A stretch of 9,531 nt of DNA from an uncultured Eubacteriales bacterium (lineage in GTDB: Bacteria > Bacillota > Clostridia > Oscillospirales > Butyricicoccaceae), in contig CAJUGU010000042.1 of the NCBI GenBank assembly GCA_910586105.1, forward strand, positions 1-9,531, written 5' to 3'. Position 1 is the stretch's first letter; every line of letters begins with the position of its first letter. The notes under the pieces were generated by a model. That model did not search any database, had not been told where the DNA came from, and saw nothing but the letters and a program-made list of their open reading frames with translations. A program made the translations under genes and the position numbers. Positions 1 to 5,800 of this stretch are shown piece by piece.

Positions 1-294
1 CCGGGCAGCGGAGGCGGTTCACGGGGCGGCGGCTTCGGCGGCGGCGGTGGACGCGGCGGCGGCGCTGGACGTTCGGGCAGTTCGTCCCGGGGCAGCGGCG
101 CAGGGCGTTCCGGCAGTTCGTCCCGGAGCAGCGGCGCAGGACGTTCCGGCAGTTCGTCGCGGTCGGGCAGCAGTTTTGGCGGCGGTTTCGGCGGTGGCCG
201 GAGCGGCGGTTTCGGAGGAAGCGGCCGCGGCGGCGGCTTTGGCGGCGGCGGCGGCCGTGGCGGCGGGGCCGGACGCGGAGGCGGCAGGCGCTGA
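1..294 (+). CDS. Gly/Arg/Ser-rich C-terminal tail of a protein cut by the window edge
   Basis: Frame 1 is open from the left edge to a TGA at 292-294, giving 97 residues made almost only of Gly, Arg, Ser, Ala and a few Phe (RGGGFGGGGGRGGG-type stretches), ending GRGGGRR. No start is visible, so this is the 3' end of a longer gene. Residues 23-58 are three copies of a 12-residue unit, GRSGSSSR(G/S)SGA, encoded by a 36-bp DNA repeat. No catalytic domain is visible. From family knowledge, such tails occur on TPM-domain (YgcG-like) membrane proteins of Clostridia and on some DEAD-box RNA helicases with RGG tails; the Ser/Phe mix favours the former slightly. This is inference only. The reverse strand is also open here (Ala-rich), but that is the usual shadow of GGC repeats. 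A hairpin follows 76 bp downstream. Confidence 0.65.
   Translation, partial: PGSGGGSRGGGFGGGGGRGGGAGRSGSSSRGSGAGRSGSSSRSSGAGRSGSSSRSGSSFGGGFGGGRSGGFGGSGRGGGFGGGGGRGGGAGRGGGRR
67..174 (+). repeat. 36-bp tandem coding repeat, about 2.7 copies
   Basis: Units start at 67, 103 and 139. Each encodes GRSGSSSR followed by a variable residue and SGA. Units 1 and 2 differ at few bases; unit 3 diverges after its eighth codon. It lies wholly inside the Gly/Arg/Ser-rich reading frame and keeps phase, so it is expected to vary in copy number by slippage or recombination without shifting the frame. Confidence 0.75.
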
Positions 295-370
295 ATCCTG
301 CCGGGTACACAAGGAAAATCGTTGGAATATTCCCGGGAACGGCCTTCATTGGGGCAGACTCCCGGGAGCG

Positions 371-420
371 GCAAATGCTCCCCGCACAGGGCTCCGGCCC
401 CGGGGAGCATTTGCTTTCTA
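371..420 (+). terminator. Probable terminator hairpin after the Gly/Arg/Ser-rich gene
   Basis: A perfect 14-bp stem, GCAAATGCTCCCCG (371-384) pairing with CGGGGAGCATTTGC (401-414), has a 16-nt loop and is followed by the pyrimidine-rich TTTCTA. The stem is strong but the U-tract is short and interrupted, so it may be a weak terminator or an RNA-stabilising 3' hairpin. Confidence 0.5.
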
Positions 421-524
421 TGAGGAACGCTCGCAGCGCGTATGTTATAAGGAATGCACAGCGCCCGAAAAAGGAACAAGCGCAGCGCTAACGATACTAT
501 TCTCACGTTTCGAAAATTTTGCCA

Positions 525-676
525 CTTCGTCCCGCCGTCCTTTTGGCGGGACGAAGACGCACGCAGGAACGGCTTTGACCGCACCCATCCCGCCCGCAGG
601 CGAGAAAGGGATTCCAAAGGGACAAGTCCCTTTGGCGCTGTCCGCGCAGGACCGGGGTTCCGGGGCAGCGCCCCGG
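525..676 (-). repeat. Composite palindromic repeat block, left of lon (minus orientation)
   Basis: Three hairpins lie in a row. 525-536/545-556 is a 12-bp perfect stem, CTTCGTCCCGCC with its complement, 8-nt loop. 614-623/626-635 is CCAAAGGGAC with GTCCCTTTGG. 660-666/670-676 is a 7-bp stem that reads CCGGGGC-GCT-GCCCCGG on the minus strand. Read on the minus strand, the last two follow the same plan as the block at 3407-3480: a GCT-loop hairpin, an AACCCC trailer, a small stem with a TGCGC core (CCTGCGCGG), AGCG-CCA, a second hairpin, then AATCCC. The shared core GGGGCGCTGCCCC plus the shared order of parts argues for one repeat family. No open reading frame with a ribosome site is seen here. 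Confidence 0.7.
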
Positions 677-875
677 CGCCCGCCGCGCAGGCGAAGCAAA
701 CGGCAATCGTCAACGTTCGCGGCGGCGACAGATCGATTGCCCCCGACCGGCATTGTCTGCCGGCGGAGGGTTTCCCCGCCGTTGTCATTTCGCCGAACGG
801 ACACGCCTTTTCCACGCGCCGCCTGTCTTTTCCGCTGATTTTGACCTTTTCCCCTGAAAACCCATACCTTACCGC
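677..875. other. Gene-free stretch before the lon promoter
   Basis: About 200 bp without a convincing gene. It holds two overlapping small hairpins: CCGGCA (747-752) with TGCCGG (758-763), and GGCG...CGCC at 762-780. There is also a further CCTGCGCGG-type motif on the minus strand near 680-693. TTGACC at 841-846 looks like a -35 box but has no -10 at the right distance. Reading frames crossing the region lack ribosome sites and look like random GC-rich frames. Confidence 0.45.
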
Positions 876-904
876 TTGCAAAAAAGCGAGAAATATACTA
901 TACT
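876..904 (+). promoter_or_regulatory. Sigma-A-type promoter of lon
   Basis: The -35 is TTGCAA (876-881), with a 17-bp spacer and -10 TATACT (899-904). The predicted RNA start is near 911, giving a leader of about 60 nt. A second overlapping TATACT lies at 894-899 but has a poor spacer. No CIRCE (HrcA) or CtsR-type operator is visible nearby, so heat-shock control by those two repressors is not supported. Confidence 0.75.
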
Positions 905-918
905 GTTTGCATACCATG

Positions 919-939
919 CGGCGGGCGGCGAGCCCGCCG
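919..939 (+). promoter_or_regulatory. Hairpin in the lon 5' leader
   Basis: CGGCGGGC (919-926) pairs with GCCCGCCG (932-939) around a 5-nt loop, close to the predicted RNA 5' end and 17 nt before the ribosome site. It lacks a U-tract. It may protect the 5' end of the lon mRNA or modulate translation; there is no direct evidence for either. Confidence 0.45.
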
Positions 940-970
940 TGCCGCCAACGCAATGTAGGAGTTGAAATAC

Positions 971-3388
971 ATGGAAGCAACGATACGTCAGCTGCCTGTC
1001 CTGCCGCTGCGTGGATTGACCGCCTTCCCCGAAATGCTGATCCATTTCGATGTAGGGCGTATCATGTCCATCAAAGCGCTGGAAGCGGCCATGAAGGACG
1101 GTCAGCTGATTTTTCTGACCGCGCAAAAGGACCTCAAGACCGACGTGCCGGAAGCGTCGGGATTATATGAAATCGGCACGGTCTGCAAGATCAAACAGAT
1201 CCTGCGGATGCCCGGGGACAATATCCGCGTATTGGTAGAGGGGCAGACCCGCGCCCGGGCGCATGAATTTATGGATATGGGCGACCGCTGCCTGTGCGCC
1301 CGCGTCGAGCTGCTGGAGGATCAGGAGAGCGGCGCGACCGCCCGCCGCGAGCAGGCGCTGGTGCGCACGGTGCAGGATCACTTTGAGCAGTATGCCGACC
1401 TTGCCCCGCGCCTGTCAAACGATGTTGTCATGGCAGTCGCGGAGGGAGGCCGTCCCGGCTACCTTGCGGATTTCATCGTGCAGAACATCAATCTGGAATT
1501 CGACATCAAGCAGGAGATCCTGGAAGAGCTGAACGTGATCCGCCGGCTGACGAAGGTGATCCGGCTGCTGAGCGACGAAACCGAGATCCTCCGCATCGAA
1601 AACGATATCCAGGACCAGCTGAAGACCCAGCTGGACAAGAACCAGCGCGAATATTACCTGCGCGAGCAGATCAAGGTGATCCAGAGCGAGCTGGGCGAGC
1701 AGGACACGGTCGCCGAGTGCGCGGAATACCGCGATCGGATCGATGCACTGGCGCTGTCGGACGAGGCGACCGAGCGGCTGAACAAGGAAGTCGACCGGCT
1801 GGAGAAGATGAGCAGCATGTCAGCGGAAGCGGGCGTGATCCGTACATACCTGGAAACGGTGCTCGAGCTGCCCTGGAACACTTCGACGAAGGATAAGACC
1901 GACCTGACGCGGGCGAAGAAGGTGCTCGACCGCGACCATTACGGGCTGGAAAAGGTCAAGGAGCGCATGCTGGAATTCCTGGCGGTGCGCGCGCTTGCGC
2001 CGGATGTGAAGGGGCAGGTGCTTTGTCTGGTGGGGCCGCCGGGCGTGGGCAAGACTTCGATTGCGCGTTCGGTCGCGGAGGCGATGGGGCGCAAATACGC
2101 GCGCATTTCGCTGGGCGGCGTGCGGGACGAAGCGGATATCCGGGGCCACCGGAAGACGTATGTCGGTTCCATGCCAGGGCGGCTGATGGCGGGGCTGCGT
2201 CAGGCGGGCAGCAACAATCCGCTGCTGCTTTTGGATGAGATCGATAAGATGGGGAATGATTTCCGGGGCGACCCGGCTTCCGCGATGCTGGAAGTGCTGG
2301 ACGCGGAGCAAAACATTGCGTTCCGGGATCATTATATCGAATTGCCGTTCGATCTTTCAAACGTCCTGTTCGTGACGACGGCGAATGACCTGAGCACGGT
2401 GCCGCGTCCGTTGCTGGACCGTATGGAGGTCATTGAGCTGTCCTCCTACACGGAGGAAGAGAAGGTGCAGATCGCAAAGCGGCACCTTCTGCCGAAGCAG
2501 ATGAAGAAGCATGGGCTGCAAAAATCGAACCTTTCGATTTCGGATCTGATGATGCACGAGATCATCGAGGGCTACACCCGGGAAGCGGGCGTGCGCAAGC
2601 TGGAGCAGGTGCTGGCGAAGCTGTGCCGGAAGGCGGCGAAGTCGATCGCGGACGGCGTTGCAAAGAAGCTGTCGGTCTCGACGCGGAATCTGGAAGACCT
2701 GCTGGGCGTAAAGCGTTACAAAAAGGACATCTTTGGCAAGCGGGACGAAGTCGGCATTGTAAACGGGCTGGCGTGGACGAGCGTCGGCGGTGAAATGCTG
2801 CAAGTGGAGGTTGCGGCGGTGCAGGGATCGGGTAAGATCGAGATCACGGGCAACCTGGGCAATGTGATGCAGGAATCGGCGAAGGCGGCGGTCACGTTTG
2901 TGCGGTCGCGGGCGAAGGAGCTGGACATTGACCCGATGTTTTACAAGAATGTGGACTTGCACATCCATTTCCCGGAGGCGGCGATCCCGAAGGATGGCCC
3001 TTCGGCGGGCGTAACGATGGCGACGGCGATCATATCGGCGCTGACGGGTGCGCCGGTGCGGCACGATGTCGCAATGACGGGCGAAGTAACGCTGCGCGGC
3101 CGGGTGCTGCCGATCGGTGGGCTGAAGGAAAAGACGATGGCGGCGTTCCGGGCGGGGATGCACACGGTGATCATCCCCTCGGAGAACAAGCCGGACCTGA
3201 ACGAGATTGAGCCGATCGTGCGGGAAAACTTAAAGTTTGTCCCGGCGGAGCACATGGATCTGGTCATGGAGACGGCGTTAGACCTGGAGCATCGCGACCC
3301 GCCGCGTTTTGTGGTGCAGGAGGAGCCGCGGGTCAGCGCGAACATCCCGGCGAAGCCGGAAGAAAACAAGCGCATATCGGTGCAGTGA
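971..3388 (+). CDS. lon: Lon ATP-dependent serine protease (LonA type)
   Basis: The product is an 805-residue cytoplasmic AAA+ protease that unfolds and degrades misfolded and regulatory proteins as a hexamer. The N-terminal substrate-binding domain is about residues 5-200, then a helical/coiled-coil part, the AAA+ domain with Walker A GPPGVGKT (355-362, Lys361) and Walker B LLLLDE (Asp422, Glu423). The S16 protease domain (from about 590) carries the Ser678-Lys721 dyad in KDGPSAG and GGLKEK. The start was chosen at ATG 971 because TAGGAG (956-961) lies 9 nt upstream; the in-frame TTG at 962 touches that site. It is slightly longer than E. coli Lon (784) through a charged, Pro-rich tail of about 33 residues after DLEHRD. 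lon followed by ysxC is the B. subtilis lonA order. Confidence 0.98.
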   Translation: MEATIRQLPVLPLRGLTAFPEMLIHFDVGRIMSIKALEAAMKDGQLIFLTAQKDLKTDVPEASGLYEIGTVCKIKQILRMPGDNIRVLVEGQTRARAHEFMDMGDRCLCARVELLEDQESGATARREQALVRTVQDHFEQYADLAPRLSNDVVMAVAEGGRPGYLADFIVQNINLEFDIKQEILEELNVIRRLTKVIRLLSDETEILRIENDIQDQLKTQLDKNQREYYLREQIKVIQSELGEQDTVAECAEYRDRIDALALSDEATERLNKEVDRLEKMSSMSAEAGVIRTYLETVLELPWNTSTKDKTDLTRAKKVLDRDHYGLEKVKERMLEFLAVRALAPDVKGQVLCLVGPPGVGKTSIARSVAEAMGRKYARISLGGVRDEADIRGHRKTYVGSMPGRLMAGLRQAGSNNPLLLLDEIDKMGNDFRGDPASAMLEVLDAEQNIAFRDHYIELPFDLSNVLFVTTANDLSTVPRPLLDRMEVIELSSYTEEEKVQIAKRHLLPKQMKKHGLQKSNLSISDLMMHEIIEGYTREAGVRKLEQVLAKLCRKAAKSIADGVAKKLSVSTRNLEDLLGVKRYKKDIFGKRDEVGIVNGLAWTSVGGEMLQVEVAAVQGSGKIEITGNLGNVMQESAKAAVTFVRSRAKELDIDPMFYKNVDLHIHFPEAAIPKDGPSAGVTMATAIISALTGAPVRHDVAMTGEVTLRGRVLPIGGLKEKTMAAFRAGMHTVIIPSENKPDLNEIEPIVRENLKFVPAEHMDLVMETALDLEHRDPPRFVVQEEPRVSANIPAKPEENKRISVQ

Positions 3389-3389
3389 T

Positions 3390-3521
3390 CCCCTCCGCCG
3401 GGGGCGCCAAAGGGCGCTGCCCTCTGGACACCTGCCCCTGCGCGGGGAGCGGCAAGGGGCGCTGCCCCTTGCAACCCCGCTGGGGTCACAGACCCCAGAC
3501 CCCAAAGATGCTGCGCATCTT
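3390..3521 (+). repeat. Chain of small hairpins after lon, composite palindromic repeat (plus orientation)
   Basis: Consecutive short stems follow: 3407-3415/3419-3427 (CCAAAGGGC-GCT-GCCCTCTGG, one mismatch); 3435-3438/3444-3447 (CCCC, loop TGCGC, GGGG); 3452-3460/3464-3472 (GCAAGGGGC-GCT-GCCCCTTGC, perfect); 3481-3487/3491-3497 (TGGGGTC-ACA-GACCCCA); 3505-3511/3515-3521 (AAGATGC-TGC-GCATCTT). Four of the five have 3-nt loops. The first three parts and the trailing AACCCCG match the minus-strand block at 614-676 in sequence and order. Such arrays are known as intergenic repeats in many GC-rich bacteria; their role is unknown. None has a U-tract, so they are not classical terminators. Confidence 0.75.
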
Positions 3522-3548
3522 CCTGTTTTGCGGGAGCGCGGCGGAGCC

Positions 3549-3570
3549 CCGGCGGCTGCACAGCCTCCGG
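3549..3570. repeat. Short inverted repeat between lon and ysxC
   Basis: CCGG-C-GGCTG, a CA loop, then CAGCC-T-CCGG gives a 10-position stem with one C/T mismatch. It continues the hairpin chain that starts at 3390. Confidence 0.5.
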
Positions 3571-3610
3571 CTTGCGTTCCCGGATGCAGGCCCGCCTGGC
3601 GCCCCACCCG

Positions 3611-3650
3611 CCCCAAAGCCGCTGGCAGAACGACGCCAGCGGCTTTGGGG
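3611..3650. repeat. 16-bp perfect hairpin upstream of ysxC
   Basis: CCCCAAAGCCGCTGGC (3611-3626) pairs perfectly with GCCAGCGGCTTTGGGG (3635-3650) around an 8-nt loop. Neither strand has a run of T directly after the stem (the plus strand reads CAGCCTGTTT), so it is not a standard intrinsic terminator. It could still reduce read-through from lon into ysxC or protect the lon mRNA 3' end. It resembles in build the hairpin at 371-414. Confidence 0.6.
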
Positions 3651-3709
3651 CAGCCTGTTTGCGATTCGTTTTTGATCTTTGCCCGGATGCGGCAGAAAGG
3701 ATGACAGCT

Positions 3710-4354
3710 ATGCTGAACCTGCATAAAGCGGAGTTCCTCCGCTCGGCGGTGAAATCGTCGGACTTCCCACGCGACGGCCTGCCGCAGATCGTGTTTGCAG
3801 GCAAATCAAACGTCGGGAAATCTTCGGTGATCAACCGCCTGCTGAACCGGCGCGCCTTCGCGCGCGTCAGCGCCCAACCGGGCAAGACCATCCATATCAA
3901 TTATTTTTGCATCGACCGCCAGATCTATCTGGTCGACCTTCCCGGTTACGGCTATGCGCGGGTATCGAAGGCCGAGCAGCAGCGTTGGGGACGGCTGATG
4001 GACGTTTATTTTCACGCGGGGCTGATGTCGTTGGGCATCCAGATCGTGGATATCCGCCATGCGCCGACGGCGGACGACCGGACGATGGCGAACTGGTTTT
4101 TACAAAACGAAGCGCCGTTCGTCGTCATTGCGAACAAGCTGGATAAGATCCGCAAGAGCGAGCTGGCCCCCAATCTGGCGCGCATCCGCGAAGTGCTGCG
4201 CCTGCCGGAGGATTGCCGCGTGATCCCGTTTTCCGCCGAAAAGGGCGACGGGCGCGAGGAAGTGCTTGCGCTTTTGGAAGCCTGCGCGGCAGGGCGGACG
4301 CTTGCGGAAACAACGGCCCCCGAAGGCTCTGAGGAAGGGATGGCGACATTATGA
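3710..4354 (+). CDS. ysxC: YsxC/EngB ribosome-biogenesis GTPase
   Basis: The product has 214 residues. It is a TRAFAC-class GTPase needed in B. subtilis for late assembly of the 50S ribosomal subunit. The GTPase motifs are in order: G1 GKSNVGKSS (31-39), G2 GKT (58-60, Thr60), G3 DLPG (76-79), G4 NKLD (142-145), G5 SAEKG (175-179). The start was set at ATG 3710 because AGAAAGG (3694-3700) lies 9 nt upstream; the in-frame ATG at 3701 touches that site. The frame stays open upstream to 3572 but only through the repeat array. Usual length is about 195-200, so the Ala/Glu-rich C-terminal tail is slightly long. It follows lon, as in B. subtilis, and overlaps the next gene by ATGA. Confidence 0.97.
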   Translation: MLNLHKAEFLRSAVKSSDFPRDGLPQIVFAGKSNVGKSSVINRLLNRRAFARVSAQPGKTIHINYFCIDRQIYLVDLPGYGYARVSKAEQQRWGRLMDVYFHAGLMSLGIQIVDIRHAPTADDRTMANWFLQNEAPFVVIANKLDKIRKSELAPNLARIREVLRLPEDCRVIPFSAEKGDGREEVLALLEACAAGRTLAETTAPEGSEEGMATL

Positions 4355-4746
4355 GGAATTTTTTCCAACGGTTGATGGCGGGACGCTACGGCGTCGATAC
4401 CCTTGGCAACGCCATGCTTGCGGCCTGCGTCGTGCTGGTCGTGGCGGCGCGGCTGCTGCGGCTTGGCTGGCTTGATCTGATCGCCGTGCTGGTGCTGCTG
4501 CTCTGTTATTACCGGACGTTCTCGCGCAACATCCAGGCGCGGTATCGCGAGAACCAGAAGTTCTGTGCGGCAGTCCAGCCGCTGCGCAAGTGGTTCGGCG
4601 GCATGTGGCAGCGTTTCCGCGACCGCAAGACCCATCGGTATTATTCGTGCCCGAACTGCGGCACGACCCTGCGGGTGCCGAAGGGCAAGGGAAAAATTAA
4701 CATTTCCTGTCCGAAATGCAGGACACAATTTATTAAAAAGACATAA
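4351..4746 (+). CDS. Small membrane protein with C-terminal zinc ribbon
   Basis: The product has 131 residues. The N-terminal part carries two hydrophobic helices (about 19-36 and 41-57) joined by a short RLLRLGW turn, which predicts a hairpin membrane anchor with both ends on the same side. A basic, aromatic linker follows, then a CPNC (Cys100, Cys103) and a CPKC (Cys120, Cys123) pair 16 residues apart, the layout of a zinc ribbon, ending QFIKKT. The start ATG overlaps the ysxC stop (ATGA, 4351-4354); GGAAGGG (4333-4339) serves it from inside ysxC, so translation is probably coupled. I recall similar unnamed proteins in Clostridia, but the function is unknown. The positive linker and ribbon could bind nucleic acid or a ribosomal partner at the membrane; this is inference from context only. 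Confidence 0.88.
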   Translation: MRNFFQRLMAGRYGVDTLGNAMLAACVVLVVAARLLRLGWLDLIAVLVLLLCYYRTFSRNIQARYRENQKFCAAVQPLRKWFGGMWQRFRDRKTHRYYSCPNCGTTLRVPKGKGKINISCPKCRTQFIKKT

Positions 4747-4793
4747 ATCGAATGGATTTTTTGAAAAAATGATATATTTAGATGGAAAAACTG

Positions 4794-4821
4794 TTGCGTT
4801 TTCCCGGTTTTTTAGTATAAT
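4794..4821 (+). promoter_or_regulatory. Sigma-A-type promoter of the SCP2 gene
   Basis: The -35 is TTGCGT (4794-4799), with a 16-bp spacer and a perfect -10 TATAAT (4816-4821), in an AT-rich gap of 122 bp. The predicted RNA start is near 4828, 41 nt before the coding start. It lets the SCP2 gene be expressed apart from the ysxC pair. Confidence 0.75.
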
Positions 4822-4868
4822 AGAGAAAGGGCGTTCAGCCCCTATTATTTGGAAGGAGCGAAAAAGCA

Positions 4869-5189
4869 ATGACTGTGGAACAACTGGTTGGTAAGGTTTA
4901 TGATACATTATCTCAGAAAGACCTTTCCGCCGCAGGCGAAAAACTTGCGATCCAAGTCAACCTTACCGGCAAAAACAGCGGCGTCTTTTACATCGAAGTG
5001 CTGAATGGTGTCCTTTCGGTCATGCCCTATGAGTACAATGACCGCGACGCCCTCATCTCCATTGCAATGACCAACTTCGAGAAATTGCTGACCGGTAAGC
5101 TGGATCCCCGCATTGCCTATGCCACCGGCAAGCTGAAGGCAGAAGGCAACCTGGGCAAAGTGCTTGCACTGGCCGAGATCCTGAAGTAA
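4869..5189 (+). CDS. SCP2 sterol-binding-domain protein, single domain
   Basis: The product has 106 residues, the size of one bare SCP-2 domain (alpha/beta fold with a lipid-binding tunnel). Supporting features are the N-terminal helix, the strand pattern IQVNLTGKNSGVFYIEV-LNGVLSV, the DALISIAMTNFEKLLTGKLDP segment, where SCP2 proteins place their conserved helix, and the ending YATGKLKAEGNLGKVLALAEIL, which matches the family's GKLKIEGD-type C-terminus. There is no signal peptide or membrane segment, so it is cytoplasmic. A strong ribosome site GGAAGGAG (4851-4858) stands 10 nt before ATG. It has its own promoter and terminator. Bacterial single-domain SCP2 proteins are thought to carry fatty acids or acyl-CoA; the true ligand is not known. 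Confidence 0.9.
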   Translation: MTVEQLVGKVYDTLSQKDLSAAGEKLAIQVNLTGKNSGVFYIEVLNGVLSVMPYEYNDRDALISIAMTNFEKLLTGKLDPRIAYATGKLKAEGNLGKVLALAEILK

Positions 5190-5212
5190 GGAATTACCCC
5201 TGCGAACAAAAG

Positions 5213-5262
5213 GGCCGCCCCCGGCGATCGTTCAGATCGTTCCGGGAGCGGCCTTTTTCTTT
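5213..5262 (+). terminator. Intrinsic terminator of the SCP2 gene
   Basis: GGCCGCCCCCGG (5213-5224) pairs with CCGGGAGCGGCC (5242-5253) with one mismatch. The stem is topped by an inner stem CGATC/GATCG (5225-5229/5235-5239), and TTTTTCTTT follows at 5254-5262. An A-run precedes the stem. Confidence 0.9.
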
Positions 5263-5331
5263 GCGCAGAAGGTGGATAGAAACCGAAAAAGTTCACATAA
5301 AAATGGAAAATAAAGGATATTTAAAAATTAC

Positions 5332-5360
5332 TTTACAAACTGCTAAAAGAATGCTATAAT
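5332..5360 (+). promoter_or_regulatory. Near-consensus extended promoter ahead of a long leader
   Basis: The -35 is TTTACA (5332-5337), with a 17-bp spacer and -10 TATAAT (5355-5360) preceded by TGC (extended -10). The surroundings are AT-rich. The predicted RNA start is near 5367. The first well-supported coding start is 5801, over 430 nt downstream, so the transcript has a long leader or is a separate small RNA. Confidence 0.8.
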
Positions 5361-5366
5361 AAAGCA

Positions 5367-5800
5367 CAGGCAGAAAATGCGATGCGCACCATATTGCGGA
5401 TCGATTGCTTTCGCATCCGAAATGAAACAGCCCGTTGTTTTTTCGGCAACAGGCGGAAATAGGAAATTGGAAGGATTTAATACATTCCGGATTGCTGATA
5501 AAATAGAATACAAATCAATGAAATTTTCGGAATTATATGCGTATAAACGTGATTTTATGCTGCTTGCAAAAAAGGTCGCCGGAGTCGCTTTGTATCCGCT
5601 TAGGCGGCGGGGCTGATTTTGATGAAGCGGGAAATCGATCGGAAATGTTTTTACCGGTGCATATATAATAGGAATCTTTTTGATTTAAAAACATGTATTT
5701 ATAAACCGATTTATACACGAAAAAATCAGTGAAGGTATCGGGCGCAGCCGCGTCCGATAACAGATAGTATTGAAAACAAGGTAAGGAGGATCGTGGAACC
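5367..5800 (+). other. AT-rich non-coding leader or possible small RNA region
   Basis: No convincing gene is present, although a near-consensus promoter points into it. Base composition is clearly more AT-rich than the flanking genes. Visible structure: GATGCG (5381-5386) with CGCATC (5412-5417); CCGCTT near 5598 with AAGCGG near 5625; and the hairpin TATCGGGCGC (5736-5745) with GCGTCCGATA (5750-5759), loop AGCC. A second TATAAT (5664-5669) has no good -35. A 79-codon frame (5377-5616) lacks a ribosome site. I could not match the region to a riboswitch class I know; the opening GCACAGGC recalls c-di-GMP-I leaders, but the rest of that consensus is absent. Confidence 0.45.
5736..5759 (+). promoter_or_regulatory. 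Hairpin just upstream of the ribosome site of the 5801 gene
   Basis: A 10-bp stem (one G-T pair) with a 4-nt loop lies 23 nt before the AAGGAGG ribosome site (5783-5789). No U-tract follows, so it is not a terminator. It could be a leader element controlling translation or mRNA stability. Confidence 0.45.

Noticed and set aside
525..800. CRISPR array
   Set aside because: The palindromes are not equal-length direct repeats with uniform spacers; no cas gene is present.
47..838. Long plus-strand open frame of 263 codons
   Set aside because: It reads the Gly-rich gene in a shifted, Ala/Val-rich frame, then crosses a hairpin and the repeat block; no ribosome site and no protein-like pattern.
962..970. 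TTG at 962 as the lon start
   Set aside because: It touches the TAGGAG site directly; ATG 971 has the proper 9-nt spacing.
868..975. CIRCE or CtsR heat-shock operator in front of lon
   Set aside because: No TTAGCACTC-type inverted repeat and no GGTCAAA heptad repeat is seen.
454..1170. Plus-strand frame of 238 codons overlapping the start of lon
   Set aside because: It runs through repeats and the lon promoter and then into lon in the wrong frame; no ribosome site.
2357..3163. Long minus-strand frame inside lon (268 codons)
   Set aside because: His/Arg-rich antisense shadow of a GC-rich gene with no start signals.
3572..3709. N-terminal extension of ysxC
   Set aside because: It would translate the intergenic hairpin; YsxC proteins start at about MLNLHKAEFL-type sequence, and the ribosome site fits ATG 3710.
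2941..3900. Minus-strand frame of 319 codons across lon, the repeats and ysxC
   Set aside because: It spans two well-supported genes on the other strand and the hairpin array; composition is not protein-like.
5361..5480. c-di-GMP-I (GEMM) riboswitch after the strong promoter
   Set aside because: Only GCACAGGC resembles the consensus; the second conserved half (GACGCAAAGCC-type and tetraloop-receptor parts) is not found.
5377..5616. 79-codon frame in the AT-rich leader
   Set aside because: It starts about 10 nt after the predicted RNA start with no ribosome site, and no family resemblance; a leaderless gene cannot be excluded but is not supported.
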